From Liquidambar formosana (lineage: Eukaryota; Streptophyta; Magnoliopsida; Saxifragales; Altingiaceae): a stretch of DNA of 64,000 nucleotides. Positions 35,751 through 48,554 of the stretch are shown here, in pieces. The first letter of the stretch is position 1. Each line of letters opens with the position of its first letter. The stretch spans positions 16,868,046-16,932,045 of the forward strand of contig CM077824.1 of assembly GCA_039720395.1 (NCBI GenBank). Reading direction: 5' to 3'. Under the pieces are notes generated by a model that saw nothing but the letters and a program-made list of their open reading frames with translations, ran no database searches and had not been told where the DNA came from. The translations under genes and the position numbers were made by a program.

Positions 35751-37164
35751 CAAAGACTTTAATATCTATATCGATGGATATATCGAGGGTCCAAAAATGT
35801 GGATATATCAGATATATCGTAGGATATATCGACAATATCAATATCGTTTTAAAGATATGGTGGATATTATGAGTTAAACATGGAAATTTATATTGAAACT
35901 CTGGGAAACAATGATTTAGACTCTAATACACAATCTAGCATCAAAATATTGCAATTTAAATATGTATAATACAAGTATGTGTTGTGTAGGGTATAAAAAA
36001 TATACCATGCTAAGTAAATAAATAATAGAAAATTTTGCAAATTCAACATTTAAATGTTATATAACATTGAAATGGATTTTTGTAACATTTAAATATAGAG
36101 TGCTATTAGACCAAAGGCTAGTGGTTTGAAATAATATTTTAAATTATGTGCAATACTAAGCATAGTAAAATGTACATATATATATGTGTGTCAGTGTGTA
36201 TGTGTATAATTACATAATAAATATAAAAAATGAGTGGAGCTATTTTTTATTTTTATTTTTTAAAATTAATACAATAAGATAGAGTAGAACTCTTTTAAAA
36301 AGGTTATAAATCTAAAGGTTAGAAGCTAAAGTTATTAGAAAAAAAAAAAGGGGGAAAGGGGTAAGAAAGTCAAGTTAGAAAGAATTATGGGTTACATTTA
36401 TAAAAATATGTAAAAAAATGGGTTTTTAAAGTAATAAAAAGGTTTGTTTTCCCTTTTAAAAGGGTTATAAAGCAAAACTATGTAAACTGATAAGGAATCC
36501 TTACCAGTCACGATTTGGGCTCAGTAAACAAAAGGGGGAAAAAAAAAAAGGAGAAATAAGGGCTCCAAAGTCCAAAACATAGAGGCGTCAAGAAGCTTGC
36601 ATGGGGGAGGGTGGTTTGACGGTGAAGCCAGAGGGCTAAGAAGGCTAAGATGATGGCTGTGGCTAGGAGTCCCATGACGATGACAATAGCAGCAGCAGCG
36701 GCGAGGAAGACAGCAATAGCACATACCAGTTTCTTCTTCGACAGCGACAAGGGCAACGGTGAGGGCGCAAACCGCTACCTCCTCCTCCTCCTCTTCTTCT
36801 TCTTCTTCTTCTTCTCCTTCTTCTTCTTTTGCTGCTGCTACTGTTGAAAAATTTCTCAAAATTTGCACTGACAAAGGACAAATAATGTGTAAAAATTTCA
36901 CCAGCAATCAGCAAAAGGGCATTTAAACATGGCAGTGTCGATATCTTGAATGATATCTTCGATATATCGAAGATATATCCACAATATTTCAACGAGAAAC
37001 TACAGAAATCCATCGATAAAAGAATTAACTGATATATCTTCGATATATCGCGATATATCAAAGATATCGTTCGACATTGTTTTTTTTCAAAATTTTCAAA
37101 TACCGCAATAGGATTTTATTTTGTTGACGATATATCGCCCATATCATCAATATTAAGGACTATG
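35751..37164. mobile_element. 1,414-bp hAT-like non-autonomous element with perfect 8-bp target duplication
   Basis: CATAGGTG at 35,743-35,750 and 37,165-37,172 flank the insert, and copia A RNase H coding sequence resumes on the other side. The ends pair as CAAAGACTTTAATAT against inverted CATAGTCCTTAATAT (12 of 15). Both subterminal zones carry many GATATATCG/CGATATATC motifs (35,770-35,850 and 36,930-37,140), resembling transposase-binding arrays of hAT elements. The middle holds a (CTT)n/(CTC)n tract at 36,779-36,832 and no recognisable transposase. The 8-bp duplication fits the hAT superfamily. Confidence 0.85.
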
Positions 37165-40100
37165 CATAGGTGTGAGAACAAGCAAGCGGAGCTCGCCAAG
37201 AAGGTACATAATCCAAACTGTCTCAGCATAAACTTGAGCTAGGGAGTGATACTCTAACTCTATGCTCGAACAGAAACCTGGTTCTTGGAAATCCAAGAAA
37301 TCAAATTGGGTCTTAAGAAGACATGAAAGCTAGAGCTGGAGCATCGAGTATCAAGACAACCAGCCCAGTTAGCATCCGAGAAGGCATAAAGAGTGAGTAC
37401 TAGTGGAAGGGCGAAAAACCAAGCCTAGATCTAGCGTGCCTTTAAGATTGAACAGAATGTACTTAACAACAACAAGGTGAGTAGTCTTAGGGGCACTCAT
37501 AAATTGAGCTACATAATGGATTGCAAAGGTAATATCTGGATGAGTCATGGTCATAGAGAACTAACCAAGTAATGATACTCAGTAGGATTTGAAAGTGGAT
37601 CACTCTCTAGTGCTGAGAGTTGTGACTTGGAAATTAAGGGCCTACTACATGGTTTACATTCAACCATAGAATTGTGACACAAAAGATCAACAATATAACG
37701 AGTCTGAGAGAGATGTAGACCAGAGGGCAACGATGATACTTTAAGGGCCAAAAAAAAGTGAAGAGGGCTAAGCTCCTTTATCTCTAACTCAGTTCTAAGA
37801 GTAGAAATAAAGGAGGAAAGTAGAGATGGTGTGGTCCTGGTGAGCACAATGTTATCCACGTATAGTAAAAGGACCATCATTTGAATAGGGAGAGATAAGC
37901 TCAACTCTGTGTGAAGCTGGACAAAAAAGGAGCTAAATTGCTAAAACCAAGCACAAGATGCTTGTTTGAGGCCATAGATCACCTTGCAAAGCTGGCAAAC
38001 ATGGTTGGAACATTGGGGATCAACAAACCAATGAGATTGAGTTATGAAAACTATCTTGAAGAAATCCATGTAGGAAGGCATTTTGACATCTAATTTGCAT
38101 AGAGACCAACCAGAAGAGATTGCTAAGCTGATAATTGTATGGATAGTGGTAGGCTTTACCACAGGGCTAAACGTTTCATCATAATCAAGGCCATACTATT
38201 GGTGAAACCCCTTAGCCATTAGGCGAGCTTTATGGCGCTCATTAGAGCCATTGGCTAAATGCTTGACCTTAAAAACTCATTTGCAACCAACTGTGTTTTG
38301 ATGCAGGGAAGGAGAACCATGGTCTAAGTCTGATTTTTAAAGAGAGCGTTAAACTCATCAGTCAAAGTAGCTCGCCATACTGGAAATCAAACAGCTTGAG
38401 AAAACATGTAGGTTTTTCACTAGAAGAAATCTGAGCTACCAAGGCACTCGGTAAGGGATAGTGCACGATACCATCAGCGCAAACTAAGGGTTTCTGTACT
38501 CCATCACGAAGACGAGTAACCATAGGATGGAAGTGTACAAGTGGAGATAAAGAGGAACGGGGTTTGAAGAGTAGCCATCTGTTAAAGAGCTATGTGGTGC
38601 AAGTGGTGAACTTGGTACAGACCATGAGCCAGAAATAGGCAAAGGCAGTTCTGTTACATATGGTGGCCAACGTTGATAGTGGTGAGGAAATGGCTCAACA
38701 AATTGAGTTGTAGGAGTACTGGCAGTCAATGGAGTTGGAACACAAGTGATAGAATCAACAACAATGGAGGGACTTGCAGAGGGAACTGACTGCTAATACA
38801 CGAACATGAGGCTGGTGGTGGAAGAACAGATACACAAGCAAGATCCGAAGCCACTTGAGCATTGGGGACAATCGATTTGTGAGCATAAGGAAATGTGGTC
38901 TCATCAAAATGCACAGGTCGCGAGATATACACCTTGTTGCTAACTGGATCTAGACATCGATAGCCTTTGTGATTAGTGTTGTAACCTAAGAAAACACACT
39001 CAACAATTCTTGGCAATAGTTTATTAGTAACATAAGCACTAGGGTCAACATGCACACCTAAAGACATGAAGGTCAGTGTAGCAAGGTGTCGACGAAACAG
39101 ACGAGAATAAAGAGAATTCCATTGGAAGATAATAGTGGGAAGGTGGCTAATAAGATACATCGCAGTAGACACAGCTTCAACCCAGAGATTAAGTGAGACA
39201 CTACTAGAAACAAGAAGAACAAGGGCCATCTTAGAGATATGGCAATGCTTCTGTTCAACTAGGCCTTTCTGTTTTGTGGTGTGAGGACATGAAAGACGAT
39301 GGTGAATTCCCAAAGTATTGCATATTTCAGAAATTGATGAATTAACATATTCTTTACCCCCATCACTTTGAAGAGATTTTAAAGAATTACCAAAGTGATT
39401 TTTAATAAATGCAAGAAAGGTTTTAAGATGAAAGAGAACTTATTTTCGATGCATGGCATAAATTCAAGTGTAACACGTAAAATCATCTGTAAGGAAGACA
39501 TAATATTTAAATCTAGAAACAGAAAGAACTAGAGATTTCCAAACATCAGAATGGACCAAATCAAAGGGAGAAAAGGCACTAATCTCATTACTAATGGAAA
39601 AAGAGAGATGTGTGGACTTACCCAACGCACATCCTTTACAAAAGGATTTATGAATACGAAATCAGAAGATAACAATTTATTTGACCCTAAGTAAGACCAA
39701 ACTTTGTGAGATGGATGCCCTAGTCGATTGTGCCAAATTGATGAAGGTAGGTGTGTAGCAGAAAAGGCCTGCAGAGGAGGAGGAGGACAAACAAATGGTG
39801 TAGGATAAAGACCATGCCTACAATAGGCCTTGAAATAAAAATGCACTAGTCCAAAATGTAAATCTGATTAGCATCAAAGGCAAATAAAATATGATTATCC
39901 TGAGTAAATTGAGTAACTGACAGAAGGTTCTTACGCCTAGCAGGAACATAAAAAAACATTTTGAAGTTGAAATGACGAAGAACCAAGTGGAAGAGACATG
40001 TTACTAGTGTGGGTGATAGGGAGATGATTACCATTGCCAAGAAAAATCAAGTTTGATCCGTTATAAGGGGTATGGTTTTGTAGAGGTCGGGGTCTCTAGT

Positions 40101-41035
40101 CATGTGGTGGGTAGCTCTAGTATTTGGATACAAATTAGCATGGGCAGTATCTGGTTGATAAAGTGGATAAATTTGCTGAAATGGTGGCTGATAGGGCTGC
40201 TGCTGATAAGTCTACTAAGGATAAGACGGTGGAGGAGATTGTTTGGCTAGTTGAAGACCAGCAAAGGTAGTATGGAGAGTGTCAATAGGTGGACGAGCAC
40301 ACCATTAAGGGCACTGAAGACCAACATGCCTAGTACCATTACACAACTGAGAGATAGAACGAGAGGCACTATTATAGCCCTGAGGAGCACTAGAACCATG
40401 ATTGCAATTGCGATTGCGATTCTGATTTATGTTATGTACCCCTCAATGACTAGTACCAGAGCCTTGTCTAGCACCATGAGGTGTATAAGAGGACCCTTAG
40501 GACCTAGTATATTGTTGAGCTAGAAGAGGAGTCTTTAGAGGTGGTGTGGGAATAGATGTCTGTGCTTGAAGGGATAGGAGTTGAGCCCGAAGATCTTGAA
40601 AGGAAGGCAGTGGTGGAAAGTATAGGGTAGCAGTAACAGTCATCTCATAACTTGAACCCAAGCCACGAAGAACATAGGTCACTAGATCATCATTAGAGAC
40701 TAGCTCATCATTGGAGATCGGTTGACCAATTAAAGCCAAGGAATTCACCAAGGAATTGCCGTAGAGTAGGTATTGAGAGATGGATTAGTTATCCTTGGTG
40801 AGAGATAGTAAGTGAAACCAAAGTATGAACATTTGGGCAACAGATTGCTAGAAAAAGTGATGCTTAAGACAAGTCCAATCAGCTCATGAAGGGGGAAGGC
40901 CAACTACCATTCCTAAAATTGCTCTAATAAGTTAACATTAAGGAGGCTAATGAGTGTTTGATCAGTGCGATACCAAAAGAAGTATTTAGGATTCATGGCA
41001 GCAGCGGATTGGTCAACAGTCGTCATAAGAAACTC

Positions 41036-41059
41036 GGGGGGGGGGGGGGGGGGGGGGGG
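41036..41059 (+). repeat. G24 homopolymer within copia A gag
   Basis: Twenty-four consecutive G on plus. On minus it reads as eight in-frame proline codons in gag, between a DGSYP-like segment and an EFLMTTVDQS segment. Confidence 0.9.
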
Positions 41060-42252
41060 AGCACTAAGGATAAGAGCCATCAAAGAAACGCGAAAAGTAT
41101 TGGTGGCAAATAAGGAAGGGCTTCATTTGAGAGCACCAAAGGAGATAGTTGAAATTAATCAGTTTCACAGTCATGTGTACTTTTTTCGCAATAATTGATA
41201 TCGCTTTATTATTCTTCTATTCTCACAGAGCTCTTATTGCACCACACAACACCATTGTGATTGGTCTTTTGATACAACTTGTATTACTTGCACCAAATCT
41301 CTTGATCCACTCTTGACTTATGGAATCAACTCCCTTCAAGACAACAAATTTATGATTCACATCTGTTTTGGGTTTTTCATACTCAAAACAAGTGTTTGAA
41401 CCAAACTTTGATTCCATTCTTGGTCCCAATTCCCACGCAGTATTCTTGAAGAGACAAATTGTCGTTAAAAGCCACCAAGAAGAATTTTACTTTTGTAAGA
41501 ACTCTTCTGCTATATTGCTACCTGACTTTATTTTTGAATGAACGAATCTTATTTCAATCAGCCCTATTTATAGACGTTTTGATGACTTTTCATTGTGTTT
41601 TTACGTATAAGTGTTTCTTTTTAAAAGACGGGAAGTTGTGTCTATTTAGAATAGGCTAATAGGATTGTTAGAAATTAACTAACATGCCCTTTCACACTTG
41701 ACTGTTTAGATATAGGTGAGCTTCTTTGTAACAACAAACATGATTTTTTTGTCTTTTTTATAAAGTTTGTTGATTGTAAAACAAGTATGTCCATTAAATT
41801 ATTTGATCCAATATGATGCTTATGACAGAGTGTGCTATGTACAAACGCTGAAATGAAGAAATAAGATGATGAAAACAATTGCATTAATCACTGAGATGAT
41901 TCGGGGGTAACCGACAATAGGAAACCACATATGCTCAGCTTCGGTTTGAGTAGAATTGGCTTCTTCAAATGTAAGATTCAGCATAGGTACATGAGAGGGG
42001 TCCATTATTGACTTAAACGATGGAGAAGGGCCGGCAAGAAGATCTTACAAAAAATCAAAGATAGTGGCAATCATTGAGCAACTGATATTGTGTATAAATC
42101 AAGAGAACAGAGAGAACAAGTACAGAAAAGAAAAGGAAGAAAGAAGGAAGAGAGAGAGAGAGAAAGAGAGATTAGGGTTCTCTCCCCTTTCGTTTGTTAG
42201 TTATTTCACTATCTAAGTAAGAGTACAAAAATGTTCTTCTATATAAAAATAA

Positions 42253-42644
42253 GGGTAAATTGTAGATAACCCCTTGAAGTATGGGGGTCAGCAAATAACC
42301 CCCCTTATATTTTAATTTTACCAATATACCCCCTTATGTTTTCATTTTTGTCAATGTGCCCCACTGTCACTCGTCGTTGATGAAATTTGACGGAAATTAG
42401 TTATGTTCTACGCACGTGACACCATTAATGGACCTGTGTTGCCCAAAATGCCCTTCACTAGACGGTGCACGTGATGGGGAGGGTGTAGGGCATATTAGTC
42501 TTTTCACGTTTACGGTTTACCGTTAACGGTGTTAAACCAATTAAATCCCCAACTAAACTAGGGGGCATATTGGTAAAATTAAAACATAAGGGGGGTTATC
42601 TGCTGACCCTCATACTTCAGGAGGGGGTTTTCTGCAATTTACCC
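42253..42644. mobile_element. 392-bp Mutator-like MITE inside the 3' LTR of copia B
   Basis: Inverted ends GGGTAAATTGTAGATAACCC and, from the right, GGGTAAATTGCAGAAAACCC continue through TGAAGTATG-GGGTCAGCA-ATAACCCCCC. Flanks TAAAAATAA (42,244-42,252) and TAACAATAA (42,645-42,653) form a 9-bp duplication with one mismatch. A central CGTTTACGGTTTACCGTTAA palindrome is present. It is absent from the other LTR of the element, which confirms a later insertion. Confidence 0.9.
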
Positions 42645-45600
42645 TAACAATAATAATAAACACACAATATTAGATACCTAAAGTCTTAGTATTCAACACC
42701 CCACCTCATGTTGATGTGAAGATGTTCCGCATACCTAGCTTGTGGAAGATAGTATGGAACACTTTCTTGACACTCCCTTTAACCAGCTATTTGGAAGTTG
42801 ATCTTTGGTCTTCACATAGGGAGTACAGATTTATATTGAATTCAACTTTTCTTTAACGAAATTTCTATCAATTTTAATATGCTTAGTTCGATCATGCTGA
42901 ATTCTTTACAATCAAAACATAATGCTTTCAACAGAGTTTTTGATTAAAGCAACTCACGAACTTCATGTGCAATAGATCAGAATTCAATCTCTACATTCAT
43001 TCTGACCACCACTAACTGTTTCTTGCTCTTCCATGTTACAAGGTTTTGCCCTATAAAGCTGCAATAGCCAGATGTATATCTCCTATCAGTGATAGTGCCA
43101 ACCCAATCATCATTTGTATATGATTGTATCCTCAAATGATCATGTCTCGAGAATAATATCCCTCTTTCCTTGGAGTAGATTTTAAGTAACAAAGTATTTG
43201 GTTAACTGTCTCCATGTGAGACTCACAGGGAGCATGCATAAATTGATTCACAAAACTAACAACATATGCAATGTATGGATAGGTGTGGGATAGATAGATC
43301 AACTTCCCAACCAATAGCTGATATTTCCCCCTAACTAGGTCTCAATCAGTATATCTAGGACATTTTCTTTGAGAAATGAAGATCCCTTTTTGAGATCTAG
43401 CAACTTCGATGCCCATAAAGTTATTTATTTCAAATTTGTTGGCTAGATGGGTTTTTAGCTTTTGCATCTCCTCCACATCATCCCTAGTTATGACAATGTA
43501 ATCAACATAGACAATAATAGTGGTCTTGCCCTGGGACAAATGTTGAATAAATAATGTATGATCACCCCGACTTTGCTTATATCCATATCTTAGCATAGCT
43601 CGGGTAAACCTCTCAAACCATGCCCTTAGCTTGTAGACCTTCCCATTGGTAGATCGCAAAGTTAGGTAGAGCATCCATATACACTTCCTCTTCTAAATTT
43701 CCATGAAGGAAGACATTTTTTACATTCAATTATTGAAGAGACCAACCCAAGTTTACAACTAAAGACAATAATACACGAATGGAATTCATCTTTACAACTA
43801 GAGCGAAAGTCTCTTGATATTTAATACCATAAGTTTGGGTATAGCCTTTTGCCAACAAACTTGCTTTTTATTTCACAATAAATATCCACTTGCAACTCAC
43901 CGTCCTCTTGCTTTCTGATAATTTAACTAATTCCCCAGTATAATTTTTCCGAAGCGCTCTCATTTCTTCGTTCATTGCTTCTTTCCCCTTTTGATCACTA
44001 AGTGCATCCTGTAGACTTTGGGGAATAGGTACAGAAGACAACTATGAAGTAAAAGCACGATAAGATGGTGTGAAATTATGATAAGAGATAAAGTTGGATA
44101 GTGGATGTTGAGTAATTCCTTTCCGAAGATCAATGGGAACATTAGAAGTATCAAGGGAGGCAGAAGGAATGTCATAAATATCTGTGGGAATAGAATAGTC
44201 ACCCATAGTGACAACAAGATTATCTAAGTCCAAGGAAGATGGTTGACAAAGTTGAGGATCATGGCTCTTATCCTTATGTCTTTTCGAATAGACTTGCATT
44301 TCTTGAATAGGTTGCTTCTTTCCTCAACATCTAGAGCAATTGTGACTAGGATCAACTATAGGTGAGACAAATGTATGTAACACTAAAGAAGAAAACTGCT
44401 CTTCACCACTATTCTCCCATGAAGAGAAATATGAGAAAGGGAAAAATATGCTACGGACTATGAAATGTCATATTTATGGAAACAAATCTCTTCCCAGATG
44501 GAGGATGATAGTATTTATACCCCTTCTAAGTAGGAGAATAGCTTGGGAAGATGCACCGGAGGCCTTTGGGATCTAACCTATTCTTAACGTGATCTGGAAC
44601 ATGGCCAAAGCAAACGCAACCAAAAAAAAAAAAAAAAACACGAGGGACAGTTTAAGTATTTGAGGAAGAAAACCAAGGTAACACTTCAACTTGGGCTTTG
44701 AAATTCAAAACGTAGGAAGGCATTTGATTTATAAGTCAGGCCGCTGTGAGAAGTGCATCCCAAGTATTGAAGCAGGCAATTCGATGAACTATCCCATTTT
44801 CTTGGAAATAAGATCCAGGACCATCATAAAGGTATTCACCACAATTATTGGATTAAACAATCTTAATGGATTTATTAAATTGTGTTTGCACCATCTTATG
44901 AAAATTCTAAAAACAAGAAAAGACATATCCTTTTTATTTTAACAAATAAAACTAATTTTTTCGAGAAAAATACAAATATCAATAAACATAATAACCGAAA
45001 AATATTCAGATAAAGAAGTAACCTGAGAAGGGCCCCACACATCAATATGAACAATAGCAAAAGAATCCAAATTGTTATTTTTACTTGAAGGAAAAGACAC
45101 TCGATGATGTGTATAAGTTCACACGTTTCACAATAAAACTTGAAAACATCAATTCTAGAAAACAAGGAAAAAATGGCAGTAACAAAAGGAATAATGGATA
45201 TCACAAACGTCAATGCCATAACCAGATCTTCTTTATTGAATTATTCTCACTCTCTTAATAATGTGCTTGCAACCGGTTGCCCTATGTCTCGTGATGAGAA
45301 TTTAGTAAAAGAACATTGCTTTCTTCTAGCATTGCCAATTATCTTCCTTGTGACCAGGTTCTAGAAAACATAGTGGGATGGGAAGAAAGTCATACTACAG
45401 TTCAGATCTTTACTAACTCACCTATAGAGAGGAGATTTATGGAGAACTTAGAAACATGTAACCCAGAAATAAGTGACATGATGGGGTGACAAGAATAGAA
45501 CCTTTTCTTCAAACAAATGATGAGAAGCCATTTGTTACCTTAACTTTTTCCCTTCTTATGTAGAAGACCAATCATACGACCGTAGGCCCCTTTAATCAAT

Positions 45601-47113
45601 GATCCAAGGTTGAGAAGTAGAAAGATGGTATGCACTTAGGGAAGTAGCTAAGTTATTTGAATGCACGAAGGAGGTAGAAGCACTATGAGTCATATCTATT
45701 TGCTATAAGATGCTTTAGATTCCCAACCTCTTCCCTAACAAGACTCATTGTATCAGAAGTAGGAGTAAGAGGAGCACAAGGGGAACTGGCAGAAACAACT
45801 AACTCAACAACTGTATTATGGTGATCACATGGTCCGTAGTTATTCTTGGACTGACCTCCCCGTCTTCTGGAAGGGCCAGGACCAGAGAGTTTCTAGTAGG
45901 TCTCTCCAGTATGTCAGGGCTTATTAAATTAATCACAACACAGTTTATCCCGTTGCATCAGATGTAGAATCAATTGATCTACTACTGTTCTGACATTATT
46001 GTCCCCCATGACTATCCTTCTGAGAAGCATAACTACTGCTGACTGTTCCTGGATTGTAGGGTTCATCATTACAGCCCGTTGTCTCACCTCAATCTGAACA
46101 TAGATATACACCCTTATAGCAAAAGGAAAAAGGTTTATTACTTCATTTTCAAGAATTTGAACATGTACTTGCTTGTATATAGGATTGAGACCTGCCAGAA
46201 AATCCATGATATGCTCCTATTCAGCAAGTTGGTGGATTTCAATGCATCTACAAGACATGCTGCCTAGAAACTTTGATAGTGATCCAACTTATGACTTTGA
46301 TGAGTATAAAGGTATAGAGAGACATGCCCCCTTGGTAGTATCATGAATCTTACATCTCAACTCATAAATCTAAGCCATTTTCCCCACCTTGCAGTAAGTT
46401 GGTGAGGTTGCATCCCAAATCTTCTTTGCGGTCAAAGTAGCCATTACTGATCTCTGGATTCATGTTATATCGTAACTAAGACACAATGGTAGAATTTTTA
46501 GCACTCTGTCTCTCATATAGGGGGTCAGCCCTTGCCAGCTCAGTGATTTTCCCATTCAGGTAGTGCATCTTTTTCCTACTCCTTGGAGAAAGCTTCGCCG
46601 ACTGCGACCAGGCCAGATAATTGGATCCATCTAATTTTGAAGTTGTGATTTGGAGGGTAGGATTATCATTATGGGTGCTAAACTGACTCATAACCTCTTT
46701 GGGTTGAGTTTGGTTGACCTAGTTGCCTCTAACATGGCATGACGGTCTCAAGCACACCTTAACACGCTCTAAATTTGACAAAACCAGGAAATAATAGCAA
46801 TAAATGGGGAATAGGGCTGTAAAACATTCAACAACTAACAATAGGGCTAATAAGATACCATCTTAGCACCAACACAAAAGCTGATGTCCAAAAACCTCCA
46901 TCATAGATCATTGTAACACAAAAAAAAATCATCATTGGCTTGGCAAACAAGCCCTAGCAGCCCCAACTTCAAATCTAAACAACCCCTTCTAGATCAGTTA
47001 GATGCAAAAATTTTCATTAAAAAAAGCTTCATTCTCAAATTTTGAAAGAGAGAACCCTATTATTTATTTATTTATTTATTTTTTCGAAAACTAAAGAAAA
47101 TAGAAAGACCAAT

Positions 47114-47436
47114 TGTTAAGTTTCCAACCTAAAAGTCTAAGCTGATAAGTGGAGGGTTCAAATAGGTATATGAAGCAATGTCAAAGTTTATAATTAACTA
47201 ATGTGGGATGTGGTATTTTCCAACACTGTCGTTCACGTGCAGGCTTAACAAGATAGAAAGGGGCCTATAACGTGAACAACAAAGACGGACTCATGAATGA
47301 AAACGGGCCCAAGAACAACATGATTTGATATTGTTAAGTTTCCAAGCTAAAAGCCTAAGCTCACAAGTGGAGGAACATATATGAAGCAATGTCAAAGTTT
47401 ATAATCAACTAATGTGGGATGTGGTATTTTCCAACG
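47114..47436 (-). mobile_element. TRIM (terminal-repeat retrotransposon in miniature), 323 bp
   Basis: Two direct repeats of 112 and 105 bp (47,114-47,225 and 47,332-47,436) begin TGTTAAGTTTCCAA on plus and end TATTTTCCAAC(A/G). On minus they begin TGTTGGAAAATACCACAT, a typical LTR start. They enclose only 106 bp with no coding capacity. Flanks CCAAT (47,109-47,113) and CCAAC (47,437-47,441) give a 5-bp duplication with one mismatch. It sits in the untranslated leader of copia B. Confidence 0.8.
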
Positions 47437-47698
47437 CCAACCAAAGATGCCAGATCAAGGTGAGATTTTAGAAGTGAACTCTTCTCATTGGGTCGATCAT
47501 GATGGTATAGTCAGCCACCCTTTCTAACATTAGCATCCTTACCGCTGGCGTTAGCAAGGGTCCTTTGGTGGTTTTCTCGCGTCGTGAACTCAATGGATCG
47601 ATGAATCACTTTGATACCTGGTTGATTTTGTGTTATGAATCAAGATAGCAGAGAGAAGTAGAGAATAGAGAAGGAAGAAAGAAGGAAGAAGGAAGGAG

Positions 47699-47729
<31 letters not shown>

Positions 47730-47839
47730 GGATTAGGGTTCTCTCCCCTTTTGTTTTTTTAATCATTGTCTAAGTATAGGTACAAGAATGCCCTTTTACA
47801 CATTAAATAACTAAAGGCAAAATATTCAACATGGGCTAG

Positions 47840-48545
47840 ATTCAACTTCATGGGGGGAGCTAGGGAAGGTGTCTTTGTACATGAGGTGATACCGTAAAAA
47901 GGATCAAGCAAAATGACATCTTCTCTTCTATTAACCGTAAAAAAAAATGCAAGAATAGAGAAAAAGGATTATATTTTAGAAAGTAGAGACAATTAGCAAT
48001 GCAGATTTTCGCTATATGAATGTTCTCAATCACCTTGGACAACCCATCTCAATATTTCATGGCACAGCCACGGGCATAGGATAAATGTTCAACACAGATG
48101 CAGAATACATGTGCATTTTTAGTGTCCAGTAGAGAGGCAATTGTCAAAATGTCCATAGATGATTGATGTGTCAAACTATGGGTATGAGCACATAAATTTA
48201 ACCAATCTTGGACACATCAATTTTGTTCACTGTCCTCACATCCTAAAATCATGGGATCTTAACAAACCCAACACACATGCACTCACACTCAAAATGCATA
48301 CTGGAGTCTGTAACTTGGTCTTAACATCAACAAAGTTCTCGAATGGATAAGATATCAACAAAATAGTAACGATAGCTATTTGAGCTTTCAAGGAGATCTT
48401 TGTAAAGAAATAAAACTCACCCTGATCTCTACACTTTGCATTTCGGAAAATCTTAGAATCATTTTGGTTGATTGCACATACATTGTTTTCCATGGACTTC
48501 ATAATTGCTAAACCTTTTTTCAGAATGAACCAGAAACTTATTTTT
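47840..48545. other. Intron sequence; nothing recognised
   Basis: Between copia B and the MULE-MITE. No paired repeats or coding similarity seen. Confidence 0.4.
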
Positions 48546-48554
48546 AAAGATTTA

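Larger units (their letters stand above)
35304..41684 (-). mobile_element. Ty1/copia element A, nearly complete but inactive, antisense in the intron
   Basis: Read on the minus strand from high to low coordinates. Gag: NYLLWCSQMKPFL near 41,150, then a proline run from the poly-C tract, NPKYFFWYRTDQ near 40,980 and a later gag block at 40,751-40,497. Protease: a decayed PNTRATHHMT near 40,110. GAG-pre-integrase: WHNRLGHPSHKVW near 39,730. Integrase core: HHRLSCPHTTKQKG to FLGYNTNHKGYRC, 39,313-38,970. RT: KLDVKM, QLCKVIYGLKQAS and YVDNIVLTR, 38,162-37,840. RNase H: HALTKHIELNYHFIREL near 35,640. A purine tract GTTTGTGGGGGAG then abuts the LTR. Many frameshifts. The possible 5' LTR (about 41,425-41,684, TGTTAGTTAA start, TATAAATAGG) is not a close match to the 3' LTR, so the upper boundary is uncertain. 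Confidence 0.75.
42083..47831 (-). mobile_element. Ty1/copia element B with both LTRs, antisense in the intron
   Basis: The LTRs are 47,633-47,831 (5') and 42,083-42,698 (3', enlarged by a MITE). They share the block with AGAGAGA repeats followed by GATTAGGGTTCTCTCCCCTTT and both end ATTCAACA. A primer-site-like GGTATCAAAGTG (minus strand) lies just inside the 5' LTR, and GAGGTGGGG precedes the 3' LTR. Gag: TTSKLDGSNYLAWSQSAKL, from 46,691. RT pieces: EEMRALRKNYTGELVKL near 43,950, YKQSRGDHTLFIQ and IIVYVDYIVITRDD near 43,500. RNase H: YTNDDWVGTITDRRYTSGYC near 43,100. Stops and frameshifts throughout. No matching 5-bp target duplication was seen. Confidence 0.85.

Noticed and set aside
36663..36907. 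Glu- and Arg-rich frames over the (CTT)n tract
   Set aside because: Translations of a simple repeat, with no protein family.
35760..37150. Repeated GATATATCG motifs as a satellite or CRISPR-like array
   Set aside because: Spacing is irregular, copies are in both orientations, and they are confined to the ends of an element with an 8-bp target duplication.
41425..41684. Firm assignment as the 5' LTR of copia A
   Set aside because: It has an LTR-like start and TATA box but does not closely match the 3' LTR at 35,304-35,494, so it is mentioned only as a possibility.
37369..46691. Several 60-195-codon minus-strand frames as separate host genes
   Set aside because: All fall into ordered gag, protease, integrase, RT and RNase H blocks of decayed copia elements.
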